A DNA stretch of 7,938 nt from Planctomycetota bacterium. Its GTDB lineage: Bacteria > Planctomycetota > UBA1135 > GCA-002686595. The translations under genes and the position numbers were made by a program. Positions 1 through 6,663 of this stretch are shown here, piece by piece. The notes beneath the pieces are model-generated. The model had not been told where the DNA came from. It worked only from the letters and a program-made list of their open reading frames with translations, and searched no databases. The stretch is taken from positions 1 to 7,938 of the forward strand of contig JAKVCE010000087.1 in assembly GCA_022447405.1 (NCBI GenBank), given 5' to 3'. Position 1 is the first letter of the stretch, and each line of letters starts with the position of its first letter.

Positions 1-1584
1 TATCAGGAGGTCGCCAGCTTCCAAGCGCGCACGCTCTCAGGGGCGGACCCCGCGGCCATGGGCCAGGCGATCAGGCAAGAGCTCCTGAGCCAGGTCCGGC
101 GGATCTCCGACAAGGCGTGGCCTGGAGCCGAAGGAGGGCCCGCGAAGGATTTGGAGGAGCTGCTCTCAAGCGCGGACTTCACGGGCCTCGCGCTGGAGGC
201 GCTCCAACGCGAGGTCTTTGAGCGAGCCCTTCAGGAGATCGAAGGGCTCAGCGATCAGCTGGAGCTGCAAGCGCAGCTGCTGCAGTCGATCGCCACAACC
301 CAGAGGGAGCTGGGCCTCAACAAAGAGGCCCTCGGGCCTCAGGAGCGGGCGGTGGAGATTCGCCGCGAGGCGCTGGGCGAGCTGCACCCCGAGACATTGG
401 AGTCACGGATGCACCTCGCCGAGCTACACAACAGCAGGGGGGAGCTCGACGCGGCGGAGCGCACCATCCGAGACGCGCTGGGTCAGGCCCGCAGCGAGCT
501 GGGCGACCGACACGAGCTCACGATCGGAGGGATCGTGACCGCGGCAGGGATCTTCAGCAGCAAGGGGCTGTATGAGGAGGCTGAGGCCCTCGCCCGAGAA
601 GGCCTCGAGGCGAGCGCGCAGGAATATGGGCGAGGCCACGTAGAGACGATCGGCGCGCTTGACACGCTCGCGGGAGTTCTCTTCCGAGTGCCAGAGAAGC
701 AGGCTGAATCGGTGGAGCTTTTTCGGGAGGCGGTCGCGACAGCGCGGAAGAGCGGCGCTGGCGACAGGCTCCAGACGGCGGTGAACAACCTCGGCGTTGC
801 GCTCGTTCAGGTCGGGGAGCTGGCGGAGGCTGAGTCGCTGCACAGGGAGGCGCTCGAGGGCTGCCGTCGAACCTGGGGGGAGGAGCATGTCTCCACGATG
901 ACAGCGTCCAACAACCTCTCTCAGCTGCTCGTCCGCCAAGGCAAACATGATGAGGCGGAAGAGCTCAGCAGGGAGCTCTTGGACAGGGCCGTGCGGGTCC
1001 TCGGAGAGCGGCACCCTCAGACCCTGGTGATACTGCACAACCTGGGGAACCTGCTCACCAGCCAGGACAAGCTCGAAGAGGCCGTAGAGCTCTTGCGGCG
1101 CGCCGTGGCGGGCGCGCGAGTCACCCTGGGAGGCGGCCACCCAAGGACCCTGAGCTCCATCAACTGCTTGGCCACCGCGCTGGAGTGGCAGGGGCGGCTG
1201 GAGGAGGCAGAGCCTTTCTCCAAAGAGGGGTACGAGGCGACCAGAGCGGCCCTGGGAGGCGACGCGCCACAGACGATCTCCGCAGCGGCCAATCGAGCCA
1301 GCTTGCTCTTCTCTCTTGAAAAAACCGAGGAGGCCGAGCAGCTGTTCAGGTCCGCGCTTGAGGGGTCTCGGCGCGTGTTCGGAGAGGACAGCGAGATGAC
1401 CTTGAGCTCCGCATACAACCTCGCAAGCCTGCTCCAGAGTCGGGGTGAGTTCGATGAAGCAGAGGAGCTGTTTCGAGAGGTGCTGGAGAAAAACAGAGCC
1501 CTCTATGGCGACGAACACCCACAAACCCGCTTCGTGCTTGAAGGGCTTCAGGCGCTAGAAGCGGCTAGGCGAGACGCGCGCTGA
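1..1584 (+). CDS. TPR-repeat protein, C-terminal part; probable Ser/Thr protein kinase tail (5' partial)
   Basis: The reading frame is open from base 1, so the gene very likely starts outside the window. The ATG at 58 lies inside a conserved-looking linker (SFQARTLSGADPAAMG) and has no good Shine-Dalgarno sequence. Counting from that Met, residues 1-100 are helical linker. Ten TPR units of the kinesin-light-chain/TPR_12 type follow, each with a pattern like G-x-x-H-P-x-T-L then N-L-A-x-L-L then E-A-E-x-L-x-R-E-A-L. The marker Thr falls at residues 113, 155, 197, 240, 280, 322, 364, 406, 448 and 490, so the period is almost exactly 42 residues. Such arrays bind protein partners. In Planctomycetota and some other phyla, this linker plus TPR array typically follows a cytosolic Ser/Thr kinase domain and a transmembrane helix. 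The kinase link is inferred from that similarity; no kinase residue is in the window. The stop is TGA at 1582-1584. Confidence 0.85.
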   Translation, partial: YQEVASFQARTLSGADPAAMGQAIRQELLSQVRRISDKAWPGAEGGPAKDLEELLSSADFTGLALEALQREVFERALQEIEGLSDQLELQAQLLQSIATTQRELGLNKEALGPQERAVEIRREALGELHPETLESRMHLAELHNSRGELDAAERTIRDALGQARSELGDRHELTIGGIVTAAGIFSSKGLYEEAEALAREGLEASAQEYGRGHVETIGALDTLAGVLFRVPEKQAESVELFREAVATARKSGAGDRLQTAVNNLGVALVQVGELAEAESLHREALEGCRRTWGEEHVSTMTASNNLSQLLVRQGKHDEAEELSRELLDRAVRVLGERHPQTLVILHNLGNLLTSQDKLEEAVELLRRAVAGARVTLGGGHPRTLSSINCLATALEWQGRLEEAEPFSKEGYEATRAALGGDAPQTISAAANRASLLFSLEKTEEAEQLFRSALEGSRRVFGEDSEMTLSSAYNLASLLQSRGEFDEAEELFREVLEKNRALYGDEHPQTRFVLEGLQALEAARRDAR

Positions 1585-1594
1585 CCCGCACCGA

Positions 1595-1624
1595 ACTGCC
1601 TGGCAGTGGCCGCTGCCCGCGGCC
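1595..1624 (+). terminator. Two back-to-back hairpins, candidate terminator or 3' processing element
   Basis: Ten bases after the TPR gene stop there are two perfect, directly abutting inverted repeats. The first is ACTGCC-T-GGCAGT (1595-1607), which would fold as a 5-bp stem with a CTG loop. The second is GGCCGC-TGCCC-GCGGCC (1608-1624), a 6-bp all-GC stem with a 5-base loop. No T-run follows, so this is not a classical intrinsic terminator. It could be a Rho-type pause or an mRNA-stabilising structure. The rest of the 88-base gap to the next gene shows no clear promoter. Confidence 0.35.
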
Positions 1625-1672
1625 CAATGGCGGCTGCGCGGCTCGTAACGAGGGAGGCGGGCAGAGCGGTCG

Positions 1673-3097
1673 ATGAGGAGTAGTATCATCCACGCCATGA
1701 TCGCGCTCTTGGCCATGGCCCTTACGTTCGCGCCCGCTGACGACAAGGCGGGGAATGTTCAGGACATCCCCTTAGGGCCCCTCGGTGGCGCGGCGCGCGT
1801 GCGGCACGGGGAGGTCGAGGCCGAGGTGACCGCGGTCAAAGAGGGGTCCCCAGCGGCGCGCGCTGGGCTCTTGGTGGGCGACCGCCTCTTCGCCGTAGAC
1901 GGGGAAGAGTTCCCCGAGCACACGAAGAACATCGACGCCGGGGGCGCGGGACCCGAAGAGGAGCTGGGCGACGCGATCGAGCGCGCGGAGTCTAGCGACG
2001 ACGGCGTGCTCAGCCTGGGTGTACGCCGCGACGAGGAGGAGCTCACGCTGGCCGTCCGCGTCCCGCGGATCGGCGCCTACGCGGAGAACTTCCCTGCGGG
2101 GTGCGTGAAGTCGCGCTCGTTCTATGACGGCGTGTGCGCCCAGCTCGTCGCCTCTCAATCGGCTGACGGCCGCTGGCGCGCGACGACGGGGATCTCGGCG
2201 GATCGCTACGTCTCTGCGCTCTGCGCGATCGCGCTCCTCGGCCGCGGAGATCCGGCGCACCTCGACGCCCTCAAGAAGGCGGCGGGTTTCCTCGCGCAGC
2301 CCGACGGCAAGGCCTTCTTGGACGACGAGCTCGCGCCGCATGGGGGCGGCCTCGACAACTGGGCCATCTGCGTCACGGCGATGTACCTCTCCGAGTACGT
2401 CATCGCGACCGGCGACGAGGGCTACCTCCCATCCATCCAACGCTGCGTCGACGCGCTCACCAAGCGCATGACTGAGGACGGTCGCTTTGGGCACGCCGGG
2501 ACCGTGGGTTACGGAGGCAAGGGGCTCAACATCATCAACACCCAGGCGCAGCTCGCGTGGGCCTTGGCCGAGCGAGCGGGCTGCGAGATCGATCAAGAGG
2601 CATGGGAGAAGAGCCTCAAGGAGATCCGTCTCTCGACCGGGGAGAACGGCGGCGTCCGCTACTGGACCCTCCAGACCGGGTACTCGGATGCCTCGGCCCG
2701 CACCGCATCAGCCGCACTCGCGCTCTTTGTGCGCGACGAAGAGCCCGAGCTGCGCGAACAGATGGCAGGCTGGCTGGCCAAGCACTCGACGAGGCTGCGC
2801 GAGGCGCACGCCGTGGGGTCGATCGGCATGATCTACGGCACGGCAGCGTTGCGCTGCTTTGACGAGAAGGCTTGGCGCGGACACATGGACGGCTGGGCCT
2901 GGTATCTGAACCTGATGCGACAGCCCGACCTCTCGGCGAACTATCTCGGCTCCAAGCGCAACAATGGCGGGGACAGCTACCTGCGAAAGCGCCACGTCGC
3001 TGCCGCGATCTGCGGCGCGATGCTCGCGACGGGAGAGCCCAAGCTCGCCATGTGCGGCTCAAAAGAGCGCGGCTGGCTGAAGCCAGAGCAGGACTAG
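1673..3097 (+). CDS. Secreted PDZ plus alpha/alpha-toroid protein (DUF6288-like)
   Basis: The function is unknown. Residues 1-20 look like a signal peptide: Arg2, then a hydrophobic stretch (MIALLAMALTFA), then PADD, so export to the periplasm or beyond is likely. Residues about 35-132 resemble a PDZ domain, with an LGPLGG loop, the core EVTAVKEGSPAARAGLLVGD and then DRLFAVDGEEF. Residues about 143-465 are Gly- and Ala-rich paired helices with repeated motifs such as SQSADGRW, HGGGLDNWA, TEDGRFGH, STGENGGVRYW and YSDASARTAS. These are typical of the squalene-cyclase/prenyltransferase alpha/alpha toroid fold. The PDZ-then-toroid order matches what I recall of DUF6288. No DxDD cyclase motif or obvious zinc ligands of a prenyltransferase are seen, so terpene chemistry should not be assumed. 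The ATG at 1673 keeps the charged signal-peptide end; ATG 1697 is the alternative. Shine-Dalgarno support is weak for both. The next gene, a GH9 enzyme, starts 57 bp downstream, which hints at a role in extracellular polymer handling. Confidence 0.8.
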   Translation: MRSSIIHAMIALLAMALTFAPADDKAGNVQDIPLGPLGGAARVRHGEVEAEVTAVKEGSPAARAGLLVGDRLFAVDGEEFPEHTKNIDAGGAGPEEELGDAIERAESSDDGVLSLGVRRDEEELTLAVRVPRIGAYAENFPAGCVKSRSFYDGVCAQLVASQSADGRWRATTGISADRYVSALCAIALLGRGDPAHLDALKKAAGFLAQPDGKAFLDDELAPHGGGLDNWAICVTAMYLSEYVIATGDEGYLPSIQRCVDALTKRMTEDGRFGHAGTVGYGGKGLNIINTQAQLAWALAERAGCEIDQEAWEKSLKEIRLSTGENGGVRYWTLQTGYSDASARTASAALALFVRDEEPELREQMAGWLAKHSTRLREAHAVGSIGMIYGTAALRCFDEKAWRGHMDGWAWYLNLMRQPDLSANYLGSKRNNGGDSYLRKRHVAAAICGAMLATGEPKLAMCGSKERGWLKPEQD

Positions 3098-3140
3098 GCG
3101 CGCGCCCCACCGAAATCCTCAACTCGGCATACACTAGACC

Positions 3141-3147
3141 GAGGGGG
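3141..3147 (+). promoter_or_regulatory. Ribosome binding site of the GH9 gene
   Basis: GAGGGGG sits 7 bases before the ATG at 3155 and supports that start. The preceding CTCGG (3123-3127) can pair with CCGAG (3139-3143), which overlaps the start of this site. That leaves an 11-base loop, so weak masking is possible but unproven. Confidence 0.55.
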
Positions 3148-3154
3148 CATCAGG

Positions 3155-5314
3155 ATGATCTTCGTCACGACTCTTCTGTTAGCTGCGGCAGGCGACCTGC
3201 ACGTGGTGGTCGACCCGATCGGCTATCGAGTTCGCGCAGAGAAGGTCTGCGTCTTGCGACAGCCCATGGTCGGGTGGGACTCCCCTGACTCTTGGCAGCC
3301 CGGGCTGCAGCTCGAGGTGCGGGACGCGGCCAGCGGCGCGGTGGCGTTCAGCGGCTCGCCAGCCATGTGGAATGGGGGTCAGACTCACGCGCAGTCAGGC
3401 GACCGGGTCTGGTGGTTTGACTTCAGCGCCCTCGAAGAGGAGGGCACCTATCAGGTGGTCGACGTCGCCAGCGGCGCGGCGAGCGAGCCCTTCGTCATCG
3501 CGAGGGACCCATACAAGGAGGCGCTCGAGTACGCGCTGCGGGTGTTCTACACGCAGCGCTGCGGCGCACCCAAGGGCCCGACCGACTCCGGGACAGACTG
3601 GCAGGACGGCGCGTGTCACCTGCACGCCGAGCAGGACCTCGACTGCAGGCCGGTGCTCTCCCCCACCGCCGGGAGCGGCCTCGACCTGCACGGCGGCTGG
3701 CATGACGCCGGGGACTACAACAAGTACATCAACTACGCGGATGACGCGCTGCACGACCTCCTGTCTGCGTATGCGGAGCGCCCGGCTATTTGGGGCGATG
3801 ACCTGGGGATCCCTGAGAGCGGGAACGGCGTGCCGGACATCCTTGATGAGGTGCGCTGGGAGCTCGAGTGGCTGCGGCGGATGCAGCGCCCGGACGGCTC
3901 CGTCCTGCACAAGGTCTCCGTGGAAGATTGGACGCTCCCGAGCCCGCCGTCCTCCGACGTCGCGCCCAGGCGCTACGCCGAGCCGACAGCCTCGGCGACG
4001 GCCTCGGCCTGCGCCGTCTATGCGCGCGCAGCGATGATCTACTTCGAGGTGGACCCCGACTACGGGGCCGACCTCGCGCGCTGCGCCCTCGACGCCTGGG
4101 CTTGGCTTGAGGCGAACCCCAGCCCCTCGGCCTACGACAACGCGGGCTTCACCTCCTCGCCCTGCGAAGACGACGCCTACAGGCAGGGGATGAACCGCGT
4201 CTCTGCAGCCGCCTACCTCTTCGGCATGACCGGCGGCGGGGTGTACCGAGACTACGTCGACGCGAACTACGCGAACGCGCACCTCTTCACCTGGAACCAC
4301 GCCTACCTCTGGGAGGCGACGATCCAAGAGGGGCTCCTCTTCTACGCGCGCCATGACGACGCGACGCCTGCGGTCGCGGATCACATCCGCGAGACCTTCC
4401 TCGGGTCCATGCTCGGCGGCTCAAACCTCGGTCGCGTCCAGAGCGAGGAGGACGCGTACAGGGCCCCCCTCGGCGACACCGACATGACCTGGGGCAGCAA
4501 CCGCTCCAAGTGCGAGCAGGGCCTGATGTACATCGCGTGCCAAGAGCTGGGCTTAGAGCCTGGCAGCGCGGCGGCTTGGCTGGGCGCCGCGGAAGGCTTC
4601 ATCCACTACGTCCACGGCCTGAACCCCAACGCGACCTGCTATCTCACGAACTATGAGGTCTTGGGCGCGGAGCGGAGCGTGCAAGAGAGCTACCACGGTT
4701 GGTTCTCACACGGCTCGATTTGGGACAACGACAACCTGACGGCCTATGGGCCACCGCCGGGCTACCTGATCGGCGGAGCGAACCCGCTCTATCAACACGA
4801 CTCGAGCTATTCAGGGCCGCCTCTCGTTCCCCCCTTGAATCAGCCGGCGCAGAAGAGCTTCCGCGACTGGAACACCTCCTGGCCAGAGAACAGCTGGGAG
4901 ATCACGGAGTGCCACATCCCCTACCAGGCGGCGTACATCAGGCTCGTCTCGCGCTTCGTCTCGGACGCACCAGAGCTCAGCCTCTCGGTGGGGACGGTCA
5001 CGGCAGGGCAGCCGACGCAGCTCGTCGTCGGCGGCGCAGACCCCGGCCAGCTCGTCGCGATCTTCGCCGCGAGCGCGCGGGGCCAGTGGGACTTAGACCG
5101 CCTCGGCTGGTGCTTAGACCTAGGCCTTGAGGTCTCCAGCAACCCGCGGGACGACCTCATCTTCGTGGGCACCGCGGACGCGCAGGGCGTCGTGAGCGGG
5201 AGCTTCACCCCCAAGAATGGGACCGGAGGCCAAGGTCTCTACCTCCAGGCTGCCCAGCGCGGGACCTGCCCTGCCCCGTCGCAATCGAACGTGATCACCC
5301 GCTCCGTCCGCTAG
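3155..5314 (+). CDS. Secreted glycoside hydrolase family 9 (endoglucanase/cellulase-like)
   Basis: This is a predicted exported GH9 enzyme, an inverting hydrolase of beta-1,4-glucans or related beta-glucans. Residues 1-13 form a short hydrophobic export signal with no N-terminal positive charge. Residues about 16-117 are an Ig-like N-terminal domain of the CelD_N type (VDPIGYRVRAEKVCVL to EEEGTYQVVDV). Residues about 118-604 are the (alpha/alpha)6 catalytic barrel. The hallmark GGWHDAGDYNKYINY carries the expected catalytic Asp184 and Asp187 (codons 3704-3715). HGLNPNATCYLTNY is at 487-500. SWEITECHIPYQAAYI holds the predicted general acid Glu585 (codon 4907-4909). The usual HHR motif region reads YHGWFSHGS, as I recall from the divergent GH9 group of Bacteroidetes and Fibrobacter. 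Residues about 606-719 are an added beta-rich domain. The length of 719 aa suits this three-part architecture. The substrate cannot be fixed from sequence; cellulose, mixed-linkage glucan and xyloglucan are all possible. It has a good Shine-Dalgarno sequence and the stop is TAG at 5312-5314. Confidence 0.92.
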   Translation: MIFVTTLLLAAAGDLHVVVDPIGYRVRAEKVCVLRQPMVGWDSPDSWQPGLQLEVRDAASGAVAFSGSPAMWNGGQTHAQSGDRVWWFDFSALEEEGTYQVVDVASGAASEPFVIARDPYKEALEYALRVFYTQRCGAPKGPTDSGTDWQDGACHLHAEQDLDCRPVLSPTAGSGLDLHGGWHDAGDYNKYINYADDALHDLLSAYAERPAIWGDDLGIPESGNGVPDILDEVRWELEWLRRMQRPDGSVLHKVSVEDWTLPSPPSSDVAPRRYAEPTASATASACAVYARAAMIYFEVDPDYGADLARCALDAWAWLEANPSPSAYDNAGFTSSPCEDDAYRQGMNRVSAAAYLFGMTGGGVYRDYVDANYANAHLFTWNHAYLWEATIQEGLLFYARHDDATPAVADHIRETFLGSMLGGSNLGRVQSEEDAYRAPLGDTDMTWGSNRSKCEQGLMYIACQELGLEPGSAAAWLGAAEGFIHYVHGLNPNATCYLTNYEVLGAERSVQESYHGWFSHGSIWDNDNLTAYGPPPGYLIGGANPLYQHDSSYSGPPLVPPLNQPAQKSFRDWNTSWPENSWEITECHIPYQAAYIRLVSRFVSDAPELSLSVGTVTAGQPTQLVVGGADPGQLVAIFAASARGQWDLDRLGWCLDLGLEVSSNPRDDLIFVGTADAQGVVSGSFTPKNGTGGQGLYLQAAQRGTCPAPSQSNVITRSVR
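4970..5311 (+). other. C-terminal beta domain of the GH9 protein
   Basis: Residues about 606-719 follow the catalytic barrel. They begin with LSLSVGTVTAGQPTQLVVGGADPGQ, pass through an LDLGLEVSSNP segment and GTADAQGVVSGSF, and end in LYLQAAQRGTCPAPSQSNVIT. The alternating polar and hydrophobic pattern suggests a small beta-sandwich. Similar tails close many exported proteins of Planctomycetota and some Myxococcota, as far as I recall. It matches no carbohydrate-binding module I can name. It could bind polymer, serve in sorting or simply cap the protein. No LPXTG, PEP-CTERM or terminal membrane helix is present. Confidence 0.55.
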
Positions 5315-5329
5315 TCCTTCGCGAGGGAA

Positions 5330-5351
5330 CCCGCCGGAGGCTTGAGGCGGG
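5330..5351 (+). terminator. Inverted repeat after the GH9 gene, weak terminator candidate
   Basis: CCCGCC (5330-5335) and GGCGGG (5346-5351) are perfect complements around a 10-base loop, 15 bases after the GH9 stop. There is no T-run behind it. The repeat lies in the 53-base gap before the glycosyltransferase start, so it could lower read-through, or it may be chance in GC-rich DNA. Confidence 0.22.
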
Positions 5352-5367
5352 CCGCGAGAGCCTGACA

Positions 5368-6663
5368 ATGGGAGGGACGGCTGGCGACATGCGAATCCTC
5401 TTCCTCATCGACCTGTGGGACCCGCGGATCGGGTCCTCCATCAGACAGATGTACCAGCACGCTGAGAGCTTGCGGGCTCTCGGCCACGAGACCGCGATCG
5501 TCTCGACGAGCACAGACCCGGGAGAGGTCGGCTGGCGCGAGGTCGAGGGGACGCAGGTCTTCCTCATCCACTCCGACTACCCGGCGCGTCTGCGCGCATG
5601 GGTCTCGCTGAACAACCGCTCGGTGATCGGAGAGCTGCGCACGGTGCTAGAGGACTGGAAGCCGGACGTCGTGCACAGCCACCTCATCCACATGCACCTC
5701 TCCTATGAGGCGCTCAGGGAGGCGCGCCGCGCGGGCGCGGGGGTGGTGTTCACCGCGCACGACTCGATGACCTTCTGCTACCAGAAGCTCGACTGCTTCC
5801 ACGGCGGAGAGGAGCACGGCTGGGAGCGACGCGATTACAAGGCTCACTGGTCGAAGTGCATCCCATGTCAGCGGCTCCGCTATCGGCCCGGGAGGAACAA
5901 GGCGATCCGCGAGGTCTTGGCTGAGACGGTGGACCGCTTCACGGTGGTCACCGACGAGCAGGCGGTCGCGATCCGCGCGAACGACATCCGCGTGGACCGC
6001 ACCGTGAACAACGCGATCCGGCTCCAGGCAAAGATCCCGAGCGACGAGCAGGTGGCTGCGTTCCGCGCGCGCCACGGCCTCGAAGGCAAGCTCACCGTCG
6101 CGATCGGCGGGAGGCTGCACGAGCTGAAGGGCGTCAGGCAGGTCTTTGAGATGCTCGCGATCCTGCGCGCGGAGTTCCCCGAGCTGAGGATGCTCGCGCT
6201 CGGCAAGGAGGAGGCGTACGCCGGCTTTGAGCCCTTCGCTCGGGAGGCAGGGATAGATGACCTCGTGGTCACGCCGGGCTGGCTAGACGGTGACGAGCTC
6301 CACTGCGCGATGGCCGCGACAGACGTCATGCTCACGCCGTCGACCTGCTTCGAGACCTTCGGGATGATGAACCTCGAGGCGATGGAGTTTCGGCGCCCGG
6401 TGGTCGCGACGAGCTTCGGGGGATGCCCGGAGGTCGTTCGAGATGAGGTCAACGGCTTCGTCGCCAACCCCTACGACGTGGCGGCCTTCGCCGAGCGGAT
6501 CGCGCGCCTGCTCCGAGACCCGGGTCTCCGCGGGGAGATGGGCGAGGCGGGCTACCAGCTCCTCAAGGAGCACTTCACGATCGACCGCCTCACGACGGAG
6601 TTCATGGAGGAGTACGAGCTCGCCAGAGAGAGCGCTCGCGCCCGCGCGGCAGGCGTCAAGTGA
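5368..6663 (+). CDS. Family 4 glycosyltransferase (GT-B fold)
   Basis: This is a cytosolic retaining glycosyltransferase that should move a sugar from a nucleotide-sugar to an acceptor in glycan or lipid-glycan synthesis. Sugar and acceptor are unknown. The N-terminal Rossmann half starts with MRILFLIDLW and includes KPDVVHSHLIHMHLSYEAL and VVFTAHDSMTF. Four cysteines at 137, 143, 164 and 167 (last pair CIPC) form a possible metal-binding insert. The C-terminal half has VAIGGRLHELKG, VTPGWLDGDEL and the GT4 signature STCFETFGMMNLEAM, with Glu329 and Glu337 in an E-x7-E arrangement, then RRPVVATSFGGCPEVV. There are no membrane helices or signal peptide. The start is uncertain: ATG 5368 has GAGAG 7 bases upstream. 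ATG 5389 puts Met directly before the first beta strand, as is usual in the family, but its GGAGG is about 13 bases away. Numbering here uses 5368. The 3' end overlaps the opposing pyrF by 8 bp. Confidence 0.9.
   Translation: MGGTAGDMRILFLIDLWDPRIGSSIRQMYQHAESLRALGHETAIVSTSTDPGEVGWREVEGTQVFLIHSDYPARLRAWVSLNNRSVIGELRTVLEDWKPDVVHSHLIHMHLSYEALREARRAGAGVVFTAHDSMTFCYQKLDCFHGGEEHGWERRDYKAHWSKCIPCQRLRYRPGRNKAIREVLAETVDRFTVVTDEQAVAIRANDIRVDRTVNNAIRLQAKIPSDEQVAAFRARHGLEGKLTVAIGGRLHELKGVRQVFEMLAILRAEFPELRMLALGKEEAYAGFEPFAREAGIDDLVVTPGWLDGDELHCAMAATDVMLTPSTCFETFGMMNLEAMEFRRPVVATSFGGCPEVVRDEVNGFVANPYDVAAFAERIARLLRDPGLRGEMGEAGYQLLKEHFTIDRLTTEFMEEYELARESARARAAGVK

Noticed and set aside
58..60. ATG 58 as the true start of the TPR gene
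   Set aside because: The frame is open upstream to base 1, the preceding residues look like a conserved linker, and no well-placed ribosome site is seen.
424..1524. Long minus-strand open frame opposite the TPR gene
   Set aside because: It is a by-product of high GC and the TPR repeat pattern on the other strand. It has no recognisable domain and no good start signal.
1772..2596. Minus-strand open frame opposite the PDZ-toroid gene
   Set aside because: It is Arg-rich with no domain, and the plus strand has a signal peptide, PDZ and toroid motifs in order.
3130..3135. TACACT as a -10 promoter box before the GH9 gene
   Set aside because: It matches the consensus at only 4 of 6 bases and has no -35 partner at a suitable distance. 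Promoter consensus in this group is also uncertain.
3395..4384. Minus-strand open frame of about 330 codons opposite the GH9 gene
   Set aside because: Its translation is Val/Arg-rich low-complexity sequence without motifs, while the plus strand carries a clear GH9 catalytic domain.
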